DNA of 64,000 bases. Origin: an uncultured Anaerolineae bacterium. Lineage in GTDB: Bacteria; Chloroflexota; Anaerolineae; Aggregatilineales; Phototrophicaceae. The DNA lies in the NCBI GenBank assembly GCA_934216615.1, contig CAKQCB010000010.1, forward strand, positions 50,150 through 114,149. The letters run 5' to 3'. The translations under genes were made by a program, and so were the position numbers. Within the stretch, counting starts at the first letter, position 1. Every line of letters starts with the position of its first letter. The notes under the pieces were generated by a model. The model did no database searches and was not told the DNA's origin. It saw only the letters and a program-made list of their open reading frames with translations. This document shows positions 36,929 to 45,416 of the stretch, piece by piece.

Positions 36929-38728
36929 ATGACTACTCAAAACAAGACCACGTTTCCAGTCCCGTTCTTTGCTTCGGATGATCTCTCTCAGCTTGTGACG
37001 GCCTTCCCAAAGATTGATCAGCTCTATCAAGCCTTTGCACAACAACATCACGTCCCTGGTCTAGCCTATGGCATCGTTGCAGGCGGGGCATTGATCCATA
37101 CCAACGGCATCGGGTTCGCCAATGTCGAACAGCAAAGCCCTGTGAATGCCGATACGGTTTTTCGCATCGCCTCTATGACCAAGAGCTTCACGACGATGGC
37201 GCTCCTCAAACTGCGCGACGAAAACAAACTCCAGTTAGATGCCCCCGCCGTCGATTACATTCCAGAACTCATCCACTTAAAATACCCCACCCGTGACAGC
37301 GCGCCCATCACGGTACGGCAGTTGATGACCATGCACGCGGGGCTTCCCCAAGATGACCCTTGGGCAGACCGCAACCTTGCCCTGTCTGAAGAAGCGTTTA
37401 CGGAATGGCTCAAAGGTGGGTTCTCTTTCTCAAACCCGCCCGGCATCAAATTTGAATACTCGAATTTGGGCTATGCCTTGCTCGGTCGCATCGTGACCAA
37501 CGCTTCAGGCAAACGCTATCAAGACTATGTTCAAGAGGAAATCCTCTTGCCGTTGGGGATGACATCCAGCACCTTCGATCTTCACGCTGTAGACCCTGTG
37601 CGGCTAGCGATGGGCTATCACCCCATAGAGGGCGAATGGTCACCGCGTCCACCGTTGGAAGATGGCGCGTTTGCATCGATTGGCGGGTTGTTCACAACCA
37701 TCCATGATTTCAGCAAATACATGGTGTTTTTGCTCTCGGCGTTCCCTGCCCGCGACGATGAAGAAACAGGCCCTGTACGTAGAAGTTCGTTGAGGGAAAT
37801 GCAACAGCCGTATAATCGCCGTTTTGTCACGGCAATGCGGACTGCCCCAGACCAACCCGCATATATCTCAAGCGATGCTTACGGATTCGGCTTGGCTTCG
37901 ATGATCGATTCCTCGTTTGGGCTTTCCGTCTCGCATGGCGGTGGGCTACCCGGCTATGGCACGTATTACCGTCTCTTGCCAGATTATGGCTTAGGCGTGG
38001 TGAGCTTCGCGAACCAAACGTACACACCCAACATGCAGATCATCAACAGCGTTTTGAGTCTATTATTTGCCACAAACGCGCTTAAACCACGCGCCCTACC
38101 TGTCGCCTCAGCGCTGATAGAGACCCAAACACAGTTGATGAACTTGTTCAATCAATGGGATGATGACACCGCGCTGGCGCTGGCAACTGAATCCTTTTTT
38201 CTCGACCTTGCCCTAGAACGTCGGCGCGTTCAATTTCAACAGCTTCGCCGTGAATTTGGCCCCTGCAAAAGCGTCACAGCGGTGATCCCTGAAAATGCCC
38301 TGCGTGGACGTTGGATCATGCAGTGTCAAAGAGGGACAATTGAAGTCTTTGCCACCTTAGCGCCGACAGTTCCACCGCGTTTGCAATATTTAACTTTGAC
38401 GCCTGCAAAACCGCTGAGCAAAGTTCAAAAACAAGCGGTACAGCGTCTGGTCAAGCTCATCAATCGCTGGGATGATGTCCTTGCACGCCAGACCTTCGCC
38501 CGAAATGCGCGACCACAAGCCTATCAACCGCAGTTTAGCACGCTTCAATTACAATATGGAAAACTGCGTTTAGGGAATGTGCTGGAAGGTGATGGCAAGC
38601 AAAAGGCGCGGGTCAGGTTGTTGGGGCAAGCGTATCACATCGACATGCAGTTCACGATAAACACGGCGACGAGTAAGATCGAATCCGTCATTTTCACCCG
38701 CCCGCGTGAAACCGACTTTATTCCGTAG
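36929..38728 (+). CDS. serine beta-lactamase-family (class C/PBP-like) hydrolase
   Basis: 599 residues. The beta-lactamase domain covers about 25-385: the SxxK motif SMTK at 82-85 provides the nucleophile, the YxN motif is in FEYSNLGYAL (about 176-178) and the third motif appears near SHGGGLPGYG. A C-terminal module of about 210 residues follows, as in some serine esterases of this family. There is no signal peptide or membrane segment, which argues against a role in antibiotic resistance and for a cytoplasmic esterase or peptidase. It is 34 bases downstream of the response regulator and converges with the next gene, overlapping it by 11 bases. Confidence 0.87.
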   Translation: MTTQNKTTFPVPFFASDDLSQLVTAFPKIDQLYQAFAQQHHVPGLAYGIVAGGALIHTNGIGFANVEQQSPVNADTVFRIASMTKSFTTMALLKLRDENKLQLDAPAVDYIPELIHLKYPTRDSAPITVRQLMTMHAGLPQDDPWADRNLALSEEAFTEWLKGGFSFSNPPGIKFEYSNLGYALLGRIVTNASGKRYQDYVQEEILLPLGMTSSTFDLHAVDPVRLAMGYHPIEGEWSPRPPLEDGAFASIGGLFTTIHDFSKYMVFLLSAFPARDDEETGPVRRSSLREMQQPYNRRFVTAMRTAPDQPAYISSDAYGFGLASMIDSSFGLSVSHGGGLPGYGTYYRLLPDYGLGVVSFANQTYTPNMQIINSVLSLLFATNALKPRALPVASALIETQTQLMNLFNQWDDDTALALATESFFLDLALERRRVQFQQLRREFGPCKSVTAVIPENALRGRWIMQCQRGTIEVFATLAPTVPPRLQYLTLTPAKPLSKVQKQAVQRLVKLINRWDDVLARQTFARNARPQAYQPQFSTLQLQYGKLRLGNVLEGDGKQKARVRLLGQAYHIDMQFTINTATSKIESVIFTRPRETDFIP

Positions 38729-40250
38729 CGGTCAACTGAACGACAGTGAGGGTTGTCCCAGAATACACGGGGATAACCCAATAATTCTCTGCGTTTAAAG
38801 CCGTTTCCCACGCCGAAAAATCAATCTCTTGAGGGACAACCATAAAACGCGGATCGGTGGTTGCATTGAGCGATAGCTCAGCAGTCAGCGCTTCAGGTGT
38901 TGGGTAATACGCAAGGCGTTTATCCGACCACGTATCTAAATAAAATGAGAGTTCCCAGCCCACCCAGTGGTCATAAATAATGGATGCCGTCGGCTGAGCA
39001 TCCAAAAACGCGCTGACGGCTTGAAGATCGTCATAAACGGCGAAACTACTCACTGCCGCAGGTTGTTGATACGGCGCTGAACTCACCCCTAAGATCGACA
39101 CGATCAAAGCGCCCGACCCCACCCCAAATACAGCCCGTCCTTGAAGCTGATCAAAACCCAAAGCACAGATCACCACAAAACACGGTACAAGCATCAACAC
39201 ATAACGATCATAGGTGTTCAAAACCAACCCTACATGGAAAATCACATAGCCCACACCATAAGCCACCATGAGACAAGCAATTCGCCGTTGGTTGAGAGAT
39301 AACTTTTTAAACCGCACGATGAGCAAGCCCAAAAACGCCCAAATCACAACGCCAAAGACAAGGTTAAAAAACTGACCCCATACTTCCAGTCGCTGAAACA
39401 ACGTATGCTCGGTTTGCCAACTACCGACAGGGTTATGCTGTACCGCCAACGTCAAAACCCCCGGCTGAATATTGCGCACGGCATCCCACACCACAAAGAT
39501 GAGCATCCCGAGTCCAAGCCCAACGCTAAACCGCATCCCCCGCTTAAGGAGCACGCTCAACGTGAACTGAGATGATATAATACGGGGTTTCCCCGTCACC
39601 CATAAAATCCCAAGAATGAGCGGAATCGCTAGTAACGCTTGCTGTTTGGCTAAAAACCCTATTCCAATCCATACCCCTGCCCATCCCGCTTGGAGGCGCA
39701 GCGCCATCCAGACTGAGCACGAAAGGCACAACAGAAGCAAGGTATCGGTGAACCCGCTGGCGTGAAATGCGATCAATAACGGTGAACAGGCGACACAAAG
39801 CCCTACGATCAAGGTTGATCGAGTTGTTACGTTCAATTGGCGAATGATAGCGATCAAGACCGCGATGGTGAGGATGCCTAAAAAAGACTGAGTGATGCGG
39901 ATGGCAAATTCGGCGTGGCGTACTTGGATATCTAACACGCCCGAGACTTGAGGTTGAACGCCCCAAAACATCATCCCCAAGGCGTTGAGATAAATCGTCA
40001 GCGGGGGTTTATCCAATGCACCAGAGAGAAGCCAATCGCCATTGACGGCGGCACGTCGAGCAAATGCGCCAAAGTACGCCTCATCACCGTGAAAGCGTCG
40101 GTCAGCAACCGCGTGGTGGAATCGTAGCGCGACGCTGATAAAAAGTATGGCAACGATGCTCCATAAAAAAAGAAGGCGTCGTTTAGTTTTTAAATCGTAA
40201 CCGTAAATAATCCACCAATTTCCGATCAATTCGATGCGGTTCGTTGACAT
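38718..40250 (-). CDS. GT-C membrane glycosyltransferase (PMT/ArnT-like)
   Basis: 510 residues, about 11 hydrophobic helices and a short periplasmic C-terminal domain. The first loop carries RRFHGDEAYFGAFAR and then DKPPLTIYLNALG, the layout of the PMT/ArnT/GT83 group, where the acidic residue of the GDEAYF motif is catalytic. The donor should be a polyprenyl-phosphate sugar; the acceptor is unknown. The first ATG, at 40250, lies 68 bases inside the upstream DUF1028 gene and has no clear ribosome-binding site; no better start exists before the first helix, so the overlap seems real and suggests coupled translation. Confidence 0.85.
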   Translation of the reverse strand: MSTNRIELIGNWWIIYGYDLKTKRRLLFLWSIVAILFISVALRFHHAVADRRFHGDEAYFGAFARRAAVNGDWLLSGALDKPPLTIYLNALGMMFWGVQPQVSGVLDIQVRHAEFAIRITQSFLGILTIAVLIAIIRQLNVTTRSTLIVGLCVACSPLLIAFHASGFTDTLLLLCLSCSVWMALRLQAGWAGVWIGIGFLAKQQALLAIPLILGILWVTGKPRIISSQFTLSVLLKRGMRFSVGLGLGMLIFVVWDAVRNIQPGVLTLAVQHNPVGSWQTEHTLFQRLEVWGQFFNLVFGVVIWAFLGLLIVRFKKLSLNQRRIACLMVAYGVGYVIFHVGLVLNTYDRYVLMLVPCFVVICALGFDQLQGRAVFGVGSGALIVSILGVSSAPYQQPAAVSSFAVYDDLQAVSAFLDAQPTASIIYDHWVGWELSFYLDTWSDKRLAYYPTPEALTAELSLNATTDPRFMVVPQEIDFSAWETALNAENYWVIPVYSGTTLTVVQLTATE

Positions 40251-41043
40251 TCCAACAAGCGGAGAGGTTTTCCTTGGCTAAGTAGCTCTCAAAAGCGCGA
40301 ATCCCCACTTCACCCCATTGTGCATCGATCCATGTTAATAAGCCAGCTTGTTGCATGCCTAGCTGTAATTCATGGGCTAAATCGGTATCAATTTCTAATA
40401 TATCTTGCGGTTGTGTCTGCGTATAATAAAGGCGATGAATCATCAGCAATTCAAATAATTTTTTACTGGGTGCAGGGTCATCGTCTACACGTAAATCCAC
40501 AAAGCGATCTTCTAACCGACCCAACCCACCATGCAATTTTGCCACTAATAAAGCGGCGGATTGGCGACCGCGAGAATCCCCGCCCGCCTCATCCCCTGCT
40601 TGCAAAGCGTTGAACAAGCGCGTGGCTAAATCACCCGAAGTCGATTGAAACGCATCGCGCATGGCGTAGATCACTTCCTCACCCGTCAAGATGTTCCCTT
40701 GAATGGCGAAATATTCCCCGACCACACTGCCCGCCCATGAGGCACAATCAGCACCTGTATGCGTCGCCACACCGCCATACGCATCGACCATCCCCACCTG
40801 GCGAAAAGAGGCCCGTTTATCATTTGCAAGCAAACGATCTAACGTGGTTTGCGCGCTGTAACCCCGCGCCATTGAATCCAATCCTTCGGGGCCAAACGAC
40901 ACGTTGGAATAACTTTGAGTGGCTATAGCACCTGCGCCCACACGCGCATACGGACAAATTGCACCCACTGCTAAAATTTTACTTGCGATAGCCACACCCC
41001 ACGCTTTATCATGGGGGTCATAAGCGACAATGGAAAAGGTCAT
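40183..41043 (-). CDS. DUF1028-family protein (Ntn-hydrolase-like)
   Basis: 286 residues. The N-terminus TFSIVAYDPHDKAWGVAIAS with VGAGAIATQSYSN and the acidic GDEAGGDSRGRQSAALLV segment (about 169-184) are the hallmarks of the DUF1028 family, related to the N-terminal nucleophile hydrolases. Its biochemical activity is not known to me. AAGGA lies eight bases upstream of the ATG. Its 3' end overlaps the glycosyltransferase gene by 68 bases. Confidence 0.88.
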   Translation of the reverse strand: MTFSIVAYDPHDKAWGVAIASKILAVGAICPYARVGAGAIATQSYSNVSFGPEGLDSMARGYSAQTTLDRLLANDKRASFRQVGMVDAYGGVATHTGADCASWAGSVVGEYFAIQGNILTGEEVIYAMRDAFQSTSGDLATRLFNALQAGDEAGGDSRGRQSAALLVAKLHGGLGRLEDRFVDLRVDDDPAPSKKLFELLMIHRLYYTQTQPQDILEIDTDLAHELQLGMQQAGLLTWIDAQWGEVGIRAFESYLAKENLSACWNVNEPHRIDRKLVDYLRLRFKN

Positions 41044-41092
41044 CCTTATCTTCCTTTTACCTACTCTGATTCATGTTAATTCCAACAACTTA

Positions 41093-41120
41093 TTGGCATT
41101 ATTTTAATGGATTGTACACT
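41093..41120 (+). promoter_or_regulatory. promoter of the GNAT gene at 41146
   Basis: TTGGCA (41093-41098), 16-base spacer, TACACT (41115-41120). It would start transcription near 41127, which rules out the ATG at 41107 and supports the ATG at 41146 for the gene that follows. Confidence 0.55.
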
Positions 41121-41145
41121 TGAAAAGAATGAAGGCACAATAACC

Positions 41146-42012
41146 ATGTTTCATCTCGCTCATTTTACGGATGTCAGCGCGTATGCAGAGGCATCTACGC
41201 CCCTTTTAATGCGGAATGAGGCCGCAAATAACTTGATTCTAGGGCTGATCAGCAGAGGTTTACAGAATCCAAGTGACATTGATTACATAGGATGTGTCTA
41301 TGCGCAGGATCAAGTGGTGGCGGTGGCATGGCGCACGAAGGAGATGAACATCCTGATTGCGGATGGTTCTGATCTGGATGCATTGGAGATCATCGCGAAA
41401 GATGCGCTTGAACGTTTCCCGAACTTAAGCGGGGTTACAGGTTCACGCAAAGAGACCGAACACTTCGCACAAATTTGGCAACGGCTCACGCATCGGCCAT
41501 TTCATCCCAGCATGGATCAGCGTATCTATCAATTAACGGAAGTCACGCCTGCGCAAAGGGTGATTGCCCAAATGCGTTCGGTTGAACCTGAAGATTTACC
41601 GCTCATCCGTCAATGGATGTATGAATTTATCATCGAAGCGATGCCTGAAAACTCGACCTCACCCGATAAAGTCGAAATGGTGATCCAAAGCCGTTTTCCC
41701 AGCACATCCGAAAAAGGCTTAACCATTTTAGAAATAGACGGTGTGCCCGTTTCTTTTGCGGGCTATCAAGGCCCTACCCCCAATGGCATACGGATTGGCC
41801 CCGTCTATACGCCCCCTGCCCAACGTGGACATGGTTATGCGAGCGCGTTGGTCGCGCATTTGAGCCAACACCTGTTATCGCTCGGGTATACAATGTGCTT
41901 TTTATATACCGACCTCGCTAACCCGACGTCAAATAAGATTTATCAGGCTATAGGGTACTCTCCAATCTGCGATACGGTGATGATTCATTTCTCTAAGGAG
42001 CATCCAGCGTGA
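41146..42012 (+). CDS. GNAT-family acetyltransferase
   Basis: 288 residues. The C-terminal half is a GNAT domain: GIRIGPVYTPPAQRGHGYASALVAHLSQ holds the acetyl-CoA loop (Q/R-x-x-G-x-G/A), and LYTDLANPTSNKIYQAIGY is the usual end. The N-terminal half looks like a degenerate second GNAT-like domain. The substrate is unknown. The stop overlaps the start of the next gene in GTGA, so the two are translationally coupled. Confidence 0.87.
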   Translation: MFHLAHFTDVSAYAEASTPLLMRNEAANNLILGLISRGLQNPSDIDYIGCVYAQDQVVAVAWRTKEMNILIADGSDLDALEIIAKDALERFPNLSGVTGSRKETEHFAQIWQRLTHRPFHPSMDQRIYQLTEVTPAQRVIAQMRSVEPEDLPLIRQWMYEFIIEAMPENSTSPDKVEMVIQSRFPSTSEKGLTILEIDGVPVSFAGYQGPTPNGIRIGPVYTPPAQRGHGYASALVAHLSQHLLSLGYTMCFLYTDLANPTSNKIYQAIGYSPICDTVMIHFSKEHPA

Positions 42013-42824
42013 GCATCCAGTGGTCAGCGATTCACGGCATCATTTCGGACATGGATGGCGTGCTGTGGCGTGGGGATATTCCCTTACTCGGCATGACAGA
42101 GTTTTTTACGCATCTTCAAAACCGTGAAGTCCCCCATGTTTTAGCCACCAATAACAGCGCCAAATCACCGTCCGATTATGTGACCAAACTCAGCAAAATG
42201 GGTGTGAACAGCGTCCTAGAAAAACAGATCATCACATCGTCCACCGCGACAGTCGATTATCTCAAAAATCATTTTCCAGAGGGGACATGCCTGCATGTAT
42301 TAGGGGGGGCTGGCCTCAAATATCTGATTCAGAACGCGGGTTATATTTTGGATACGGACGAACGCCCGTGCACACCGTCGGCGGTGATCGTAGGCATCGA
42401 CCTTGATTTGACCTACACCAAACTTAAACGGGCAGCCCTGCTCATCCAAACAGGGATCGAATTCATCGGCACCAACGAGGATGCATCCCTTCCCGTTCCT
42501 GAAGGGTTAGCGCCCGGCGCAGGCAGTATCATCGCGGCGCTCAAAACGGCGACCCGTCGCACGCCTCGCATCATCGGGAAACCGAACCCGCCCATGTTTG
42601 AAACAGCGTTACGCTTGCTTCAAACCGCGCCCCAAAACACGCTGATGATCGGTGACCGTATGGATACCGACATTTTGGGCGCGCAGGCGTTAGGAATTCA
42701 AACGGCTTTGGTGTTTTCGGGCGTCACGACAGAAGACATGATGGCTCAAAGCCTGACACAACCGACGCAGAGTTATCTAAACCTTGAAGCGCTCATCCAA
42801 GATTGGCAGTTGAATTTGACCTAG
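42009..42824 (+). CDS. HAD-superfamily (NagD-like, subfamily IIA) phosphatase
   Basis: 271 residues. SDMDGVLWRGD (Asp 14 nucleophile, Asp 16 acid), ATNNSAKSP (motif II, and a Thr/Ser), and the last motif LMIGDRMDTDILGAQALG mark the NagD/4-nitrophenylphosphatase group with a C2-type cap. It likely hydrolyses a small phosphorylated metabolite. The GTG start overlaps the GNAT stop by four bases. The 3' end overlaps the converging gene by four bases. Confidence 0.9.
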   Translation: MSIQWSAIHGIISDMDGVLWRGDIPLLGMTEFFTHLQNREVPHVLATNNSAKSPSDYVTKLSKMGVNSVLEKQIITSSTATVDYLKNHFPEGTCLHVLGGAGLKYLIQNAGYILDTDERPCTPSAVIVGIDLDLTYTKLKRAALLIQTGIEFIGTNEDASLPVPEGLAPGAGSIIAALKTATRRTPRIIGKPNPPMFETALRLLQTAPQNTLMIGDRMDTDILGAQALGIQTALVFSGVTTEDMMAQSLTQPTQSYLNLEALIQDWQLNLT

Positions 42825-43195
42825 ATCATCGGCCACGGCACATTACGGTTTTTATAGCCCCCCTTTTCGGGCAATAACTCTTCATTAGAAAAGCCAGCCA
42901 CTGCCGGAAAACCATACGACCAGAACATATACAACAGCTTACTCATCACATCCACTTGACGTTCAAAGTTCTCGTCTGGCATATAGACATCAATACGGTA
43001 GCGAAAATAGACAAACCCATCGGGAAACACCAAGCGAAGTTTGAGATCGTATTCGGGGTTTAAAATCACCTCAATCTCAATCGAACTTCCCCCGCTCTCG
43101 ACAAAGGCGGCTTCTGCAATCATCCCAAAAAGGTCGTCGCGTCCAGTATCAACATCGACATAAATCATGCCATCCGGCGGAATAAAGTCATTCAT
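42821..43195 (-). CDS. conserved-looking protein of unknown function upstream-coupled to endonuclease V
   Basis: 124 residues, acidic, without a signal or membrane span. It looks like a compact alpha/beta protein: the beta-strands IEIEVILNPEYDLKLRLVF and FVYFRYRIDVYMP are followed by a helix and a tail PEKGGYKNRNVPWPMI. I do not recognise the family. The start codon overlaps the endonuclease V stop by four bases (ATGA), so the two are coupled. Confidence 0.7.
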   Translation of the reverse strand: MNDFIPPDGMIYVDVDTGRDDLFGMIAEAAFVESGGSSIEIEVILNPEYDLKLRLVFPDGFVYFRYRIDVYMPDENFERQVDVMSKLLYMFWSYGFPAVAGFSNEELLPEKGGYKNRNVPWPMI

Positions 43196-43878
43196 AAATT
43201 CATCCCTTCCCCTGCCGCGTTGTGCGCCGCGCGGATTGGTTCCGGCAGTCTAAAACGGGGGGTGCAAGCAAACACCACCGCGATTGCGCTTTCAATATCG
43301 ACTAAATTCCCGGGTGAAATATACACAGGTTTCACCCGCGTGCGCGTTCGCACCGCCGCGCCAATCTTTTCATTTTTGTCCATCATCCACGAAAATGATC
43401 CGCGTTCTTCGCCTACGGGGTCATGTCGGCCAAACAACCATGTTTTGCCACAACCAATCGTGGGTTTTTTCAGCCACAAACCTAAATGCGCCGCGATCCC
43501 TAAATGACGCGGATGCGCGATGCCCATCCCGTCAAAAATAAAGACATTCGGCACATTTTGTAACTGCTGAAATGCGTTGACCAATACAGGCCCTTCTCGA
43601 AATGAGAGCAAACCCGGGATATAGGGAAAGGGAGTAGGCATCGACGAGCGGACGACTTCCACTACTTCAAACGAGGGATACCGCATCACCACCACCGCCG
43701 CCTGTGACATTTCCACATTCTCGCTATTCCGCCGAACGCTGACATCAACCCCAGCGACAAGGTGAAGATCATCCACCTTGAGCGGATTTTGCAAATTCAC
43801 TTGCGATGCTAAATCTTTTTGCAGTTGTAACGCTTCTCTTGGCGTTAGGTTCCATTCATGTAGAGGAGAGATTTCCAT
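43192..43878 (-). CDS. nfi: endonuclease V (deoxyinosine 3'-endonuclease)
   Basis: 228 residues, the standard length. The catalytic acids are in AGVDVSV (Asp 45), LLSFREGP (Glu 95) and FDGMGIAHPRHLGIAAHLGL (Asp 116); PYIPGLLSFRE is the wedge motif that opens DNA. It nicks DNA one base 3' of deoxyinosine, starting repair of deaminated adenine. The C-terminal segment CTPRFRLPEPIRAAHNAAGE is typical. It is followed, with a four-base overlap, by the small unknown gene. Confidence 0.95.
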   Translation of the reverse strand: MEISPLHEWNLTPREALQLQKDLASQVNLQNPLKVDDLHLVAGVDVSVRRNSENVEMSQAAVVVMRYPSFEVVEVVRSSMPTPFPYIPGLLSFREGPVLVNAFQQLQNVPNVFIFDGMGIAHPRHLGIAAHLGLWLKKPTIGCGKTWLFGRHDPVGEERGSFSWMMDKNEKIGAAVRTRTRVKPVYISPGNLVDIESAIAVVFACTPRFRLPEPIRAAHNAAGEGMNL

Positions 43879-43881
43879 TTT

Positions 43882-44538
43882 TTATTCATTCCTGACTGTG
43901 TACGCAGTCCATATTCGATATTCATCAAAACTGATATCTGCCTCGCCATCATCAATCGCCCCCGCAACGATGCCCGCATATCCCGTGTGATAGCGTGAAT
44001 CATAGGTTTCAGCCAATAAGGTGCCGTTGACGCTCAACGACAGATAATCCCCAATACAAGCGACCCGCAGGTGATTGATCGCTTGTCCCTGTTGAACCGC
44101 GCGACTGCCTGCAAACTGAACGAGCGGTGTCACGGCCTGCCCCGCGCCCCGTCGAATCGAATAATCCCCATTACTGCTGATGAGAAAATAATAGCCATTC
44201 CCATTATTGGTCGGCGATGCGCGGCAAATCACCCCATAGGCACTGTCCCGCCCGACCGAATTCTGCACCACGTCCACTTCAATCACGACGTCTGCATGGC
44301 GCACACTATTCAACGCCCAAGTGAACGTGCCATCCCAAGCCCGCGCCCGAAAGACATGATCTTGAATCCGAAAATCGACCCCTTGCGCTGCGTTGACGTA
44401 TTCATTCCAGCCATAGGGGTTTTCGAAAGACTCGTACACCAACAAGTCGCCAATTTCATACTGTAATTGAGGGTTTTGCGTACAGCCTAAACATCCCCAA
44501 AATAAAAGCGCTATCATTAATCTGGTCACAGAACTCAT
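43882..44538 (-). CDS. lipoprotein with a LamG/DUF1080-like beta-sandwich domain
   Basis: 218 residues. The N-terminus LMIALLFWGCLGC is a lipoprotein signal. The rest is one beta-sandwich domain: YGVICRASP, YYFLISSNGDYSIRR, HLRVACIGDYLSLSVNGTLL and TGYAGIVAG are its strands. The same pattern closes the kinase at 49790-52279 (HIRVESVGGNFNIYLNN, QGYVGLNVNG), so the two domains are related. Such domains often bind sugars or cover a surface; no catalytic residues are seen. It begins the endonuclease V transcript three bases ahead. Confidence 0.85.
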   Translation of the reverse strand: MSSVTRLMIALLFWGCLGCTQNPQLQYEIGDLLVYESFENPYGWNEYVNAAQGVDFRIQDHVFRARAWDGTFTWALNSVRHADVVIEVDVVQNSVGRDSAYGVICRASPTNNGNGYYFLISSNGDYSIRRGAGQAVTPLVQFAGSRAVQQGQAINHLRVACIGDYLSLSVNGTLLAETYDSRYHTGYAGIVAGAIDDGEADISFDEYRIWTAYTVRNE

Positions 44539-44632
44539 TGAAATTTGATTAAACTACTTTTTTTATCTTATTATTAGGGTATGCTATTGTTCAGAATTTC
44601 GCCTGAAATCTCATCAGATTTTTAACAGCACA

Positions 44633-44660
44633 TTGCCCAGACTACAATGCGAGGTATAAT
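44633..44660 (+). promoter_or_regulatory. promoter of the bifunctional-nuclease-family gene
   Basis: TTGCCC (44633-44638), 16-base spacer, TATAAT (44655-44660), 80 bases upstream of the ATG at 44741. Confidence 0.6.
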
Positions 44661-44740
44661 CCATGTTTAGGGTTGATGGTTTTAAACCAGCCTCGCAATT
44701 TGAAAATTCCGCCTACTGACGAGTTTTAAGATAAACCATC

Positions 44741-45274
44741 ATGATTGAGGTTCATATTGATAGTATCCGCGTGAGTTTGATGTCTCAAAGTCGCGTGGTC
44801 ATTCTCAAAGATAATACAGGTGATCGTTACATCCCCATTTGGATTGGGCCATGTGAAGCCGATGCCATTACGGTAGAGTTACAAGAAATGCCGCCCAAAC
44901 GCCCACTCACCCATGACCTACTCAAAGCGATCATTCGGGAGTTGGGAGGGCAGATCGTCCACATGCTCATCAACGACCTGCGCAGTGATGTCTACTACGC
45001 GCGGATTGTGGTCGATGTGGGTGGGCGTCAAGTCGAGATCGATTCTCGCCCCAGTGACGCGCTGGCGCTTGCGGTTCGCGCACGCGTGCCGATCTTCGTT
45101 GAAGATCACGTCATGGATCGCGCGTCGATTGCACCAGAAGAAGATGTCACCACCCAATTAGGGGACATGCCGGAATCAAACCGCGAAGAAAAGCAAGGGG
45201 ATCGCCTCAGCGCGTTCCACGATTTTGTCAATTCATTAGACTTAGATGATCTTGATGACGAAGAGGATACCTAA
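44741..45274 (+). CDS. bifunctional nuclease family protein (DUF151)
   Basis: 177 residues. Family blocks are RVVILKDNTGDRYIPIWIGP (about 18-37), ADAITVELQ, RPLTHDLLKAIIRELGG and SRPSDALALAVRARVPIFV. The name comes from a plant member with nuclease activity; the bacterial proteins have no agreed function. The C-terminal 45 residues are acidic. It lies just before the replication genes, but the hairpin at 45348-45384 may separate them. Confidence 0.92.
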   Translation: MIEVHIDSIRVSLMSQSRVVILKDNTGDRYIPIWIGPCEADAITVELQEMPPKRPLTHDLLKAIIRELGGQIVHMLINDLRSDVYYARIVVDVGGRQVEIDSRPSDALALAVRARVPIFVEDHVMDRASIAPEEDVTTQLGDMPESNREEKQGDRLSAFHDFVNSLDLDDLDDEEDT

Positions 45275-45347
45275 ACCCTCTGGTAATTTTGATTCAACTC
45301 TCACCACCATCAATAACGATTAACTTTGTATATAATGATTGAAATTT

Positions 45348-45384
45348 AAAAACGGCGGTGATGCAAATTCAACACGCCGTTTTT
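45348..45384 (+). terminator. terminator-type hairpin between the DUF151 gene and dnaB
   Basis: A perfect 10-bp stem (45348-45357 with 45375-45384), a 17-nt loop, and T-run in the second arm continuing into TTTGTT. A TATAAT occurs at 45331-45336 just upstream, without a good -35; if it is a promoter, the hairpin would lie at the very 5' end of the dnaB transcript and act as an attenuator. Confidence 0.7.
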
Positions 45385-45416
45385 GTTCCCTATTTTTGGA
45401 TGCCGATTCATCAAAC

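Noticed and set aside
36929..38728. Calling this gene a beta-lactamase resistance gene
   Set aside because: The fold is shared by esterases and peptidases, and the protein is not exported.
45328..45338. A dnaB promoter at TATAAT 45331-45336
   Set aside because: No acceptable -35 hexamer is found at 16-18 bases, so it is left as a possibility inside the hairpin entry.
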